Source of the DNA: an uncultured Poribacteria bacterium | Lineage (GTDB): Bacteria; Poribacteria; WGA-4E; PCPOR2b | Direction: 5' to 3' | Assembly: GCA_958296125.1 (NCBI GenBank) | Contig: OY282444.1 | Coordinates: 4,187,623-4,251,622 of the forward strand | Length of the DNA: 64,000 nucleotides | Shown here: one piece after another, positions 18,488 through 25,491 of the stretch | Position numbering within the stretch: position 1 is the first letter of the stretch | Layout: each line of letters begins with the position of its first letter | Program-made: the position numbers and the translations under genes | The notes under the pieces: generated by a model | What the model was told of the DNA's origin: nothing | Seen by the model: the letters and a program-made list of their open reading frames with translations, nothing else | Databases searched by the model: none

Positions 18488-19147
18488 TTAGTCTTTTAAT
18501 CGGGCTTTGAGTCTAGCAAGTTCATCATCAATTTCGTCGTTCTTGTCCATCTCATCGAACTCCTCCTCCAAACTATATTGACGCATTTCGCCAAGTGCTT
18601 CGGCATCCGCTTCCGTATCAAGGACTCGGTTCTGGATGCGCTCAAAAGCGTTCAACGCACTCGAATCGGGAATACCTGACACTGTTTGATGGATGGTCCG
18701 TTCCGCTTCTGCCCGTCTTTGGCGAGCAATCAGCAGGGCCCGTTTGTGTTTTGCCTCTTCAATTTTTTGTTCTAAGGTTGCCAGCCCATCTTTAAGTACA
18801 GAGACGCTTCCTTGCTGCGCCTCAAATTGCTCACGAAAACTCTCTGCCAAGTCGGCGAAAGACCGCTTGCGGCGAAGGGCTTCTTTTGCACGAGCATCAT
18901 TGCCGTTTTGGATAAGCATGATGGCACGCGTCTCCCACTTGTCAGCGCTCTCCAAGTTCTCCTTATACTGCGCTTCAAATTTGTTGCCATCTCGGATTGC
19001 CGCGGCAACTTGAATCTTTACCTCTTTGAGTTCGTGCTGCATATCCTCTAAGAGTTGATTCAAGATCTTTTCCGGATCTTCAACCCGATCTAGCAGGTCG
19101 TTTATGTTTGAATTGAATATCCGCCTGATTTTTTCAAGGATCGGCAT
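18488..19147 (-). CDS. pspA: PspA/IM30 (ESCRT-III-like) phage-shock protein
   Basis: 219 residues, almost entirely coiled coil. The N-terminal amphipathic helix MPILEKIRRIFNSNINDLLDRVEDPEKIL and the following EMQHEL-like helix are typical of PspA/Vipp1. These form rods or rings on damaged inner membranes and protect proton-motive force. The acidic C-terminal tail EEEFDEMDKNDEIDDELARLKARL matches family ends. Second PspA-like gene of the block (the other is 23178-23903). Probably transcribed with the DUF151 gene 30 bases upstream from the sigma-54-like site at 19773-19788. Confidence 0.92.
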   Translation of the reverse strand: MPILEKIRRIFNSNINDLLDRVEDPEKILNQLLEDMQHELKEVKIQVAAAIRDGNKFEAQYKENLESADKWETRAIMLIQNGNDARAKEALRRKRSFADLAESFREQFEAQQGSVSVLKDGLATLEQKIEEAKHKRALLIARQRRAEAERTIHQTVSGIPDSSALNAFERIQNRVLDTEADAEALGEMRQYSLEEEFDEMDKNDEIDDELARLKARLKD

Positions 19148-19177
19148 TGGTGATCACTCCCTTACCCTTCCCAACGA

Positions 19178-19711
19178 TTACACCGTATATCGTCCCAGTG
19201 TTTCCTCATCTAAATGCTCTAATTCGTCTCTAGACTGTTGCTGCTCTGCGTCTCTCAACTCGGTCTCAGGGAACCCAATTTCTTGGACAATCGATTCCGC
19301 CACATAGATGGGCACCCCCAATCTCAAGGCGAGGGCAATCGAATCGCTTGGACGGGCATCAATCTCCAGTGTTTTGCCGTTGGCTACCACATTGATCTGC
19401 CCAAAATAGGTTGAGTCTTTCATCGTATGGACATAGACCGCATCAACTTTCGCGTCAAGGCGTTCGATGATGTTTTTCATGAGGTCATGTGTCATCGGAC
19501 GTAGCGGCTGTTCACCTTTGAGTTGGAATTGAATCGAGAGCGCCTCTCCCTGTCCAATCCATATAGGTAACACCAATTTTGAGTCACCTTCCGTCTCTCT
19601 CAAAAAGAGAATGGGTGCACCACTACTCGCATCAATAGAAATGAACGCCACTTCAACCGAGATCATGTTCTTTCCGTCCATTTGGAGGTGTTCATCGGCT
19701 TTTTCTTTCAT
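19178..19711 (-). CDS. Bifunctional-nuclease-family protein (DUF151)
   Basis: 177 residues from the ATG at 19711 (AAGGAG 6 bases upstream; the longer open frame starts without one). The DUF151 core is clear: ILFLRETEGDSKLVLPIWIGQGEALSIQF, RPMTHDLM and ARPSDSIALALRLGVPIYVAE. Plant BFN members have DNase/RNase activity; bacterial members are mostly uncharacterised. The Asp/Glu-rich C-terminal tail is extra. First gene of the DUF151-PspA-small membrane protein unit. Confidence 0.88.
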   Translation of the reverse strand: MKEKADEHLQMDGKNMISVEVAFISIDASSGAPILFLRETEGDSKLVLPIWIGQGEALSIQFQLKGEQPLRPMTHDLMKNIIERLDAKVDAVYVHTMKDSTYFGQINVVANGKTLEIDARPSDSIALALRLGVPIYVAESIVQEIGFPETELRDAEQQQSRDELEHLDEETLGRYTV

Positions 19712-19772
19712 CTTAGACTCCTTCGTTGGCAACTTGAAATTCACTTGGAGCCGCCGATGGTGCGAGGAATGA

Positions 19773-19788
19773 TACAAGAATGTTGCCA
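19773..19788 (-). promoter_or_regulatory. Sigma-54-like promoter upstream of DUF151-pspA
   Basis: On the minus strand TGGCA-N6-TTGTA with GG and GT 10 bases apart, the spacing of -24/-12 promoters. It lies 62 bases before the DUF151 start. A near copy occurs at 23972-23987. The usual GC at -12 is GT here. Confidence 0.6.
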
Positions 19789-19872
19789 TTTACCCCGTCA
19801 TCGACAATTCCAGATTGTTTGCTATACCGATTCAGGTTTGTCATCTCAGCCAGTGCTAGGGACCGTGTATAA

Positions 19873-21912
19873 TCATGTTGAATCTTGATCAGTTGATTCC
19901 TGTGCTTCTGTTTTGGCGGCAAGATCCAAGCCAGGAACGTATTGACTTACAGTCTTGGCGAGATTCTGGGGGTCAATCCCTCCAAAATTCAGGACCTCTT
20001 TCAGCATTGGCAGTGCTGCACCAGCCTGCAAAATGGATCCGAAGATCTTACCCATGTTCCCGCCTGGAGCACCGTTTCCGGATCCGTTTCCACCAAGGTC
20101 AAGGATGCGGATGCTTTCAATCTGTTCCGCGGGCTTCATCAATTGGCCTGTGACTTCGGGCAGGGATTGGATAAATGTCAGCAGTGCTTCGTTATTCAGA
20201 ATCCGCTGATCTACTGTGTTCTTTGCTTCGGTAAGTGCCTCTTCCCCCTCTGCCTTCGCTTTTGCTTCCACCAGAATCGCCTCCGCGAGGATTTTCTGCG
20301 CTTCTGCTCTGAGATTGGCGGCTTCTCGTTCCGCTTTAGCTGCTTCGACAACAACGTAGGCTTCGGCATTTGCCAGTCGCTCTTTTGCAACGCGTTCTTC
20401 ATCCGCCTTTTGTTCAGCTCTGATTAACGCGATTCGGCTGTCACGCTCGGCATCCTCAATCGCTTCCACCGTTAAGACTTGGGCTTCAGCTTTGGTTCTC
20501 TCGGCGGTTGCAGCCAACCGATCTGTGAAGGCAATTTCGCGCTCCTTCTCCTTCACCGCAATCTGAATTTCGCTTGCGGCTTGGGTCTCTTTTTCTTCCC
20601 GATTTTTCTCAACAAGCGCGATCCGTTTGACGATATTGGCTTCCTCAATCACCTGTTGCTGATGGATGCGTGCTTCTTCAACGGTGCGTTCCTGATCGAC
20701 TTTGGCTTGTTCAATGGCTCGGTCTCGATCAATTTCAATAGATTGAACTTCTTGCTCTTGAGACACACGCGCAGTCTCTAAAGCCCGTCTCTGTTCAATC
20801 CCTGCTTCTTGAACTTGCCGCTCCTGTTCAATTCGAGCGGTTTCAACCCTCTGTTTCTGTTGGATTTGCGAAGATTGCACAGCTTCTTCCTGACGGATGC
20901 GCGCCTCTTCAAGAGCTTGTTGCTGCTGAAGTTCTGCCTCCTTGACCGTCCGATCTTGTTCAATTCGAGCGGTTTCAATCCTCTGTTTCTGCTGGATTTG
21001 CGAAGATTGCACGGCTTCTTCCTGACGGATGCGCGCCTCCTCAAGGGTTTGTTGTTGCTGAAGTTCATGCTCTTCGACGGCACGATCTTGTTCAGATTTA
21101 TTCGTCGCAACCTCTTTGCGCTGCGTCTCTTGGGCAAATGCCAGACGCTTTTCGACCTCTAGGCTTTCTGTCTGGGTTGCCTCCTCCTGCTGCTTGATCG
21201 CCAGATCCGCTCTCAGCTTATCCTCTTCCTGCTTGACTCTGTTTTCATGCTTAATTCGCTCGGTTCTTGTTTGCCGTTCTTGCACCTCTTGGTTGATAGT
21301 CTGAATAGCAACGACATCAAAACGGTTGTTCTCATCCAGTTGGTCAAGAGGGGTCTGATCGAGGTTCGTCACCGCAACACTTTCGAGCTGAAAACCGTTC
21401 TGTTCGAGGTCATCTTTACAGTTTTCCCGAACCTGATCTGAAAAATCTTGACGCTTTTCATGAAGCTCTTGAAGCTCCATTGTGGCTGCCACACTCCGTA
21501 GTATCCCAACAAGTTTTCCTTCAAGCAGGGATTTCACATTCTCCGGCTCCAAGGTTTTATCCCCAAGACTTGCAACAGCATTGAGAACATCCTGTTCATT
21601 GGGTTCGATCTTCACATAGAATTGGGCTTCAATATCGACACGCAAGCTATCCTTTGTGATCAAGGCATCTGGTCCGGTCCGCTGAACTAAAAGCTGCATG
21701 GTATTCAACGAAACCAGTTGTGTTTCTTTTGTGAGCGGATTAACGATTTTACCGCCAAAGACAACACTCTTACTTTTACCGCCTGAGATTACCAATGCGG
21801 CATCGGCAGGTGCTTTTTTGTATAGGGCCTTGTAGGTAAAAAACATAATCAGGAAAAACGCTGCTATTACAACGATGATACCGAAAAAAGATGTCAAGCC
21901 AAGCCCCTCCAT
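19873..21912 (-). CDS. Flotillin / YqiK-like SPFH protein with 11-residue repeat coil
   Basis: 679 residues from the ATG at 21912, with AAGGAGG 6 bases upstream. N-terminal membrane anchor MEGLGLTSFFGIIVVIAAFFLIMFF, then an SPFH/band-7 domain (~30-210, with GKLVGILRSVAATMELQELHEKR). A long Glu/Gln/Arg-rich coiled coil (~215-560) follows, and a C-terminal oligomerisation region with GGNGSGNGAPGG. Fifteen 11-residue units occupy most of the coil. Flotillins organise membrane microdomains. E. coli yqiJ-yqiK has the same order as this gene and its upstream neighbour, which supports a YqiK-type assignment. Confidence 0.88.
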   Translation of the reverse strand: MEGLGLTSFFGIIVVIAAFFLIMFFTYKALYKKAPADAALVISGGKSKSVVFGGKIVNPLTKETQLVSLNTMQLLVQRTGPDALITKDSLRVDIEAQFYVKIEPNEQDVLNAVASLGDKTLEPENVKSLLEGKLVGILRSVAATMELQELHEKRQDFSDQVRENCKDDLEQNGFQLESVAVTNLDQTPLDQLDENNRFDVVAIQTINQEVQERQTRTERIKHENRVKQEEDKLRADLAIKQQEEATQTESLEVEKRLAFAQETQRKEVATNKSEQDRAVEEHELQQQQTLEEARIRQEEAVQSSQIQQKQRIETARIEQDRTVKEAELQQQQALEEARIRQEEAVQSSQIQQKQRVETARIEQERQVQEAGIEQRRALETARVSQEQEVQSIEIDRDRAIEQAKVDQERTVEEARIHQQQVIEEANIVKRIALVEKNREEKETQAASEIQIAVKEKEREIAFTDRLAATAERTKAEAQVLTVEAIEDAERDSRIALIRAEQKADEERVAKERLANAEAYVVVEAAKAEREAANLRAEAQKILAEAILVEAKAKAEGEEALTEAKNTVDQRILNNEALLTFIQSLPEVTGQLMKPAEQIESIRILDLGGNGSGNGAPGGNMGKIFGSILQAGAALPMLKEVLNFGGIDPQNLAKTVSQYVPGLDLAAKTEAQESTDQDST
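20617..21111 (-). repeat. Fifteen 33-base (11-residue) tandem repeats in flotillin gene
   Basis: From the unit beginning VATNKSEQDRA to IEEANIVKRIA every eleventh residue is V, I or L, as in LEEARIRQEEA, VQSSQIQQKQR and IETARIEQDRT. A four-unit block (44 residues, 132 bases) is duplicated almost exactly. An 11-residue period fits a hendecad right-handed coil. Confidence 0.92.
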
Positions 21913-22094
21913 TTTGAACCTCCTTAAAAGGATACGAAAGTGAAGCACCGATAGCGCGACCAACTCACCAGCGATGGTTTATAGCACGTTTAGAGCTGCT
22001 ATTTTAACCGAAGTTGCTAATACTCCGTCAGATAAATGTTAATGTCCCCGCTGGCTACGGAAGCCCCCTCTGATCAAGGAGCAACTCGGATTAA

Positions 22095-22775
22095 TTATAA
22101 CGAAATGAGCGAACTATCCGCTTTCGTCACCTCGAAAATCCGTCCCCGTGAATCGTAGTCAATGAGAATCACCGTGTCTCCCTTTAAGGGAACATCGTCG
22201 TCCTCTCGGACACGACAACTGACGGTCAACTCGGGGCCAGCCGGCACCGGGACACGCGCGGTCCCAAAGGTTGTTGTGACCCGCCCGCTAATCACTCGCC
22301 CTCTTAAACCGATCAGGTGATAATCGTTAGTGGCACGGTCACTTTCAGGAAATAGCTTTGAAAGCCCTAGTGCTAGGTAACGGGTCCCGAATATACTACA
22401 CAGAAGGGCAGCCCCGACAGAGATCCAGAGTGTAGATCGCGAGGAGTGAACGGTGATACCCAGAATCTCATTAACAACCAACCCTGAAATTCCCCAAGTC
22501 GCAAAAAGTGCCATCAAGAGAATCGTAAAAGGCACCTTGCCAACGTTCAAAATTCCTAATACGCCGGGGATAAAGTTGTTTCCGCCCGAACTGCTGTCGA
22601 CATCAACATCTGCGTCCGGGTCAACATCGGCATCAACGTCCGCATCGGTGTCGCCTCCCCCAAAATCGAGACTGCCCATAATGAGTTGGAAGATGGCAAA
22701 AAGAAAGACGAACGCAATCGGTGCCGTAAACCAAACATTATACCAGACAAGGATGTAATTAAGAAAATCGCCCAT
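22095..22775 (-). CDS. YqiJ-like membrane protein (NfeD-related, OB-fold)
   Basis: 226 residues. Helices at ~12-35, ~75-98 and ~108-132 are separated by a striking Asp-rich segment (DTDADVDADVDPDADVDVDSSSGG, ~42-65). A C-terminal beta domain (~150-226, GLRGRVISGRVTT... VILIDYDSRGRIFEV) fits the OB-fold of NfeD/YqiJ proteins, which partner flotillins. The gene lies directly upstream of the YqiK-like flotillin, as in E. coli yqiJ-yqiK. The acidic loop could bind cations (inference). Confidence 0.8.
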   Translation of the reverse strand: MGDFLNYILVWYNVWFTAPIAFVFLFAIFQLIMGSLDFGGGDTDADVDADVDPDADVDVDSSSGGNNFIPGVLGILNVGKVPFTILLMALFATWGISGLVVNEILGITVHSSRSTLWISVGAALLCSIFGTRYLALGLSKLFPESDRATNDYHLIGLRGRVISGRVTTTFGTARVPVPAGPELTVSCRVREDDDVPLKGDTVILIDYDSRGRIFEVTKADSSLISL

Positions 22776-22794
22776 ATCTGCTCCCGCCTACAAG

Positions 22795-23172
22795 TCAATC
22801 CCGGCAAGCGGAAATCAACGCCATTGCGCGTTTGGCATCGTGGTAGCTAATGTTGCTAATCAGATGTTTACCCTCGTTCACCTTAATTTCGAGGTCAGCT
22901 TGCCCAAAGATGCAGTGTTTGAGATTTCGGTCCAGTTTGACTGACGTAATCTGAGCAAACGAAAGGTTACACCGAATGTTGATGTAGGAAGCACTCAGAC
23001 TCCCCATTTGACGCTCCTCTAACACCAACACTCGGTCAGAGGTGATAACGACAAAATCGGGGTTCAGCAGATTAGACCTCCCAAGCATACACAATCTGAC
23101 CTGCTCATCCGCATTCAGTTGGGCTTGGGTTGTTTCTTGAATGCGAGATGGTAATCGATGAAATTCAGCCAT
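22795..23172 (-). CDS. PH-like domain protein
   Basis: 125 residues from the ATG at 23172; its GGAG lies in the end of the upstream gene, whose stop is only a few bases away, showing translational coupling. Pattern VRLCMLGRSNLLNPDFVVITSDRVLVLEERQ... INIRCNLSFAQITSVKLD... FGQADLEIKVNEGKHLISNISYHDAKRAMALIS matches bacterial pleckstrin-homology-like (SHOCT/YokE-type) barrels. Probably a membrane- or protein-binding adaptor working with the PspA homologue encoded just before it. Confidence 0.65.
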   Translation of the reverse strand: MAEFHRLPSRIQETTQAQLNADEQVRLCMLGRSNLLNPDFVVITSDRVLVLEERQMGSLSASYINIRCNLSFAQITSVKLDRNLKHCIFGQADLEIKVNEGKHLISNISYHDAKRAMALISACRD

Positions 23173-23177
23173 CCGCG

Positions 23178-23903
23178 TCACTCCGTTGGGGACGAACCTT
23201 CTTGATTTTTAGGATGGACTTTGGTTTTCAGTGCCGCAAGATCTGCCTCGACCTTTTCGTTGCTCTCCAGTTCATGAAATTTCCGCTCAAGGTCATCGCC
23301 TTGCGTCAACTCGGCTAACGCTTCCGCCTGTGCTTCAAAATCTCGGACGCGGTCAACCATCCGATCGTAGGCATCGAATGTTGCTTGGAATCCCGATCCT
23401 ATCGGGGCGGTTGTGTCAATCGTTGTATCAGCCTGTGCCGTTGAAGCAACAGGGGATTGAAGCGCCCCTAAACTTTCAGCAGCAGCTAATTTCGCAGTTT
23501 GATACCGCATCGTGTCTAGATTGGTTTCCAACGTTTTCAAACTGGACTTGAGGGAGTCGATTATCTCCTGCTGTGTATCAATCTGCTCACGATACCGGTC
23601 CGCTTTGCTGAGATGCTCACCTTTGCGGGTGAGTGCGCGGCGAGCCAGATCTTCCTCCCCTTTTTTTAGGGCAAAGACCGCCTTCTCTTCCCACCTTCTG
23701 GCTTCGCCCCCCTGCGTGTCGATCTCCCGTTCTATTAGCTTGAGATCGGCAATCGCACTAGCAATCAAAGTCTTGACATAGCGGACGTTATGACGCATCT
23801 CTTCTACCACCAGACCGCGCGTTTTGCGCGTATCTTCCACCTTTATGAGGAGATCGTTCACATGCGATCTCACGATAAGCTTGGCTCGATTTAACGTTTG
23901 CAC
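23178..23903 (-). CDS. PspA/IM30-family protein, second copy
   Basis: 241 residues with GTG start (AAGGAGG 9 bases upstream). Helical throughout: AKLIVRSHVNDLLIKVEDTRKT resembles the PspA N-terminal helices, then ARRWEEKAVFALKKGEEDLARRAL, as in PspA. The linker before the last helix pair is ~20 residues longer than in the other copy and contains a translated family A repeat (SGFQATFDAY encoded around 23380-23410). First gene of the block, 69 bases downstream of a sigma-54-like promoter. Shares the operon with PH-like and YqiJ-like genes. Confidence 0.85.
   Translation of the reverse strand: MQTLNRAKLIVRSHVNDLLIKVEDTRKTRGLVVEEMRHNVRYVKTLIASAIADLKLIEREIDTQGGEARRWEEKAVFALKKGEEDLARRALTRKGEHLSKADRYREQIDTQQEIIDSLKSSLKTLETNLDTMRYQTAKLAAAESLGALQSPVASTAQADTTIDTTAPIGSGFQATFDAYDRMVDRVRDFEAQAEALAELTQGDDLERKFHELESNEKVEADLAALKTKVHPKNQEGSSPTE
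23380..23410. repeat. Family A palindromic repeat inside PspA-like CDS
   Basis: GTTGCTTGGAATCCCGATCC followed by TATCGGGGCGG, near-perfect family copy read in frame on the minus strand within a variable linker. Confidence 0.85.
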
Positions 23904-23971
23904 GGTTCAGTTCCTCCTTATAGCATTGTTAGACATCAAAATGATGAACTCACTTGTGACAGGTAGGAGAT

Positions 23972-23987
23972 TACAAGGATATTGCCA
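23972..23987 (-). promoter_or_regulatory. Sigma-54-like promoter of the PspA/flotillin operon
   Basis: Minus strand TGGCA-N6-TTGTA, preceded by AAA as at the second site (19773-19788), 69 bases before the GTG of the first gene. E. coli pspA is also transcribed by sigma-54. Two direct copies of TGACAGGT (23957-23964 and 23992-23999) flank the site and could bind an activator or mark its duplication. Confidence 0.62.
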
Positions 23988-24069
23988 TTTCTGACAGGTA
24001 TGACGTGCAAAGATACAATCAGTGCAAAAAAAACCGCTACCGCTCCAGTTGATCTGCAGCCCTGGTCTC

Positions 24070-24132
24070 CCCGTTCCGAGGGCCCCGAGAACGGGACAGG
24101 CAGGCGGAACGGACCCAATCTTATCGGGGCGG
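24070..24132. repeat. Hairpin plus partial family A repeat
   Basis: CCCGTTC (24070-24076) pairs with GAACGGG (24089-24095), then a family A half element CCCAATCT-TATCGGGGCGG (24114-24132). The rest of 23904-24197 holds the promoter above and no gene that I can support. Confidence 0.6.
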
Positions 24133-24197
24133 AGCGTAATGTATAGAGGTTATCAGTTCAATTAGTCAATGCACAATGTGCCAAAATCTTAAGAAGA

Positions 24198-24816
24198 TGG
24201 AGGTGGCGGGACACGTGAATCCCCCGGTTTCCCAGAGGCGTGGACTATATCTTCATCCACCCAAAATGGTGGAGCCTAGCGTATTATAGGAGATGTAGAT
24301 TTGCCGCGATTTAAGTTTTGAACCGTTTCAACTTGTTGACATTATCTCCTATCATTACAGTCTCTACAGGACCAGACGATCCCTCGGTGTTGCCATAGGA
24401 TGTTGCCATCTCTTAGGTTTCACCGATGTAAGCCAGGTTTAATCGAGGAGGTTTCCCTCCAAGTCGACCAAACTGATCGAACCCGCGTCCGAGAGCAGTT
24501 CAATAAAGGTCACTACATGTTTAGCATAAGTTTTGGTGTTTCGTCCACAAGACTCCCTTATGCCGGATTCGCTGCGGACTATCTCAAGTTGCGTCTCGCA
24601 GCTTGCCCCTTGAGCACAAGCAAAGCGCAAAGCCCGTTTGTTGACGTCGGGCTAACTCGACGGGACCGCAAATTAGCCGGACGAGCCGCTTTATTAAGCA
24701 GCTAGAGCCAATTCTTCATCGGCAATTAAATTGTTTCCGCCTGTTTAACGAGGCCTGCGGAGACCTCGACATGCAACCTTTATGTCATCTACTCCCGTCG
24801 AAACCTTTTCACCCCC
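24198..24816 (-). ncRNA. ssrA: tmRNA (transfer-messenger RNA), gene split by a group I intron
   Basis: tmRNA frees stalled ribosomes together with SmpB and tags the peptide. The 5' end GGGGGTGAAAAGGTTTCGACGGG-type sequence begins at 24816. The tag frame ends ...ADEELALAA then TAA TAA (codons 24723-24697, stop 24696-24694); the resume codon may be GGA at 24738. The conserved tail TATGCTAAACATGTAGTG lies at ~24525-24505. The T arm reads GCGGGTTCGAT at 24486-24476 and then breaks off. Its missing half TCCCGC plus CACCTCCA appears 264 bases on (24211-24198). Joining the two restores a perfect T stem-loop, and CACCTCC pairs with the 5' GGGGGTG (one G-U). CCA is not encoded. Starts 24 bases after smpB, same strand. 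A weak ATCTT-AAGAT hairpin with TTTT follows the 3' end. Confidence 0.95.
24212..24475 (-). ncRNA. Group I self-splicing intron in tmRNA T-loop
   Basis: 264 nt with no room for a homing endonuclease. The 5' exon ends in U (24476) and the intron ends in G (24212), as group I splicing needs. P1: exon TCGAT pairs with GTCGA (24468-24464), giving the U-G pair at the splice site. P2: GGAGG-GAAA-CCTCC (24460-24447). P3: CCTGGC (24437-24432) with GCTAGG (24280-24275). P7: GACTGTA (24362-24356, in CTGTAGAGACTGTAA) with TATAGTC (24249-24243, in AAGATATAGTCC). Extra helix ATAGGAGAT/ATCTCCTAT (24352-24344/24294-24286) resembles the P7.1 of subgroup IA. P8: TCCACC/GGTGGA (24273-24256). P9: 7-bp stem with GAAA loop (24238-24221). 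Confidence 0.92.
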
Positions 24817-24840
24817 ATATTGAAATGTGCAAAGCAGATA

Positions 24841-25305
24841 CTATCTAAGATACGATTGGATTGCTTGTTGATCTGCGTCTCGCCGCATATCTTCACGTTT
24901 ATCGTAATCGTGCTTACCCCGCGCCAGCGCAATTTCGACTTTCACCTTACCGCTACTGAAATAAGCCTTCGTCGGAACAAGCGTCATGCCGGTGGGTTGG
25001 GTTTTCCCATCGATCCGCTTAATCTCTCGACGGTTCAACAGGAGTTTCCGTTTACGCTTGGGCTCATGATTCTCACGATTGCCCTGCTCGTAAGGACCGA
25101 TATGGGCATCAATTAGAAAAACTTCGCCCTCTTCGACGCGAGCGTAGCTATCGGTTAAATTCATCCTACCCGCACGAATCGCCTTGACTTCCGTTCCCTG
25201 AAGCACCATCCCAGCCTCGAAACGATCCATCAGGTGATAATCATACCGCGCTTTCTTATTTCTAGCAACTGGCCCCGTGGTCGCGACAGACTTCGCATCT
25301 TCCAT
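24841..25305 (-). CDS. smpB: SsrA-binding protein SmpB
   Basis: 154 residues from the ATG at 25305; a longer upstream extension is not SmpB-like. All family marks are present: NKKARYDYHLMDRFEAGMVLQGTEVKAIRAG, the NLTDSYARVEEGEVFLID strand, and a basic tail beginning GKHDYDKRE. SmpB binds tmRNA and carries it to stalled ribosomes. Its C-terminal tail fills the empty mRNA channel. The gene for its RNA partner starts 24 bases downstream on the same strand, so the two are probably cotranscribed. Confidence 0.97.
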   Translation of the reverse strand: MEDAKSVATTGPVARNKKARYDYHLMDRFEAGMVLQGTEVKAIRAGRMNLTDSYARVEEGEVFLIDAHIGPYEQGNRENHEPKRKRKLLLNRREIKRIDGKTQPTGMTLVPTKAYFSSGKVKVEIALARGKHDYDKREDMRRDADQQAIQSYLR

Positions 25306-25491
25306 AGTTCGTGAATTATAGCACAAACGCGAAAGGGGTGCAAGGACAAAAGGCTTGATTATTTTTCGCATCCGTTGTAAAGTTATAGACAACATCCGAA
25401 ACGTGAATGAACCAAAGTGGTCGGTATACTCCGTGTGCCGTAACCACAGCTGAACTAATGAACCCAATATAAAATGTAACAGGAGAGATAG

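Noticed and set aside
20617-21111. 33-base periodic repeats resembling a CRISPR array
   Set aside because: The units are contiguous without spacers and translate to a regular coiled coil in the flotillin.
24183-24198. Terminator right after tmRNA
   Set aside because: ATCTT-AAGAT stem of 5 bp followed by TTTT is too weak to call.
24400-24705. Open reading frame of 101 codons on the plus strand
   Set aside because: Lies antisense to tmRNA and its intron, has no ribosome-binding site and no recognisable protein.
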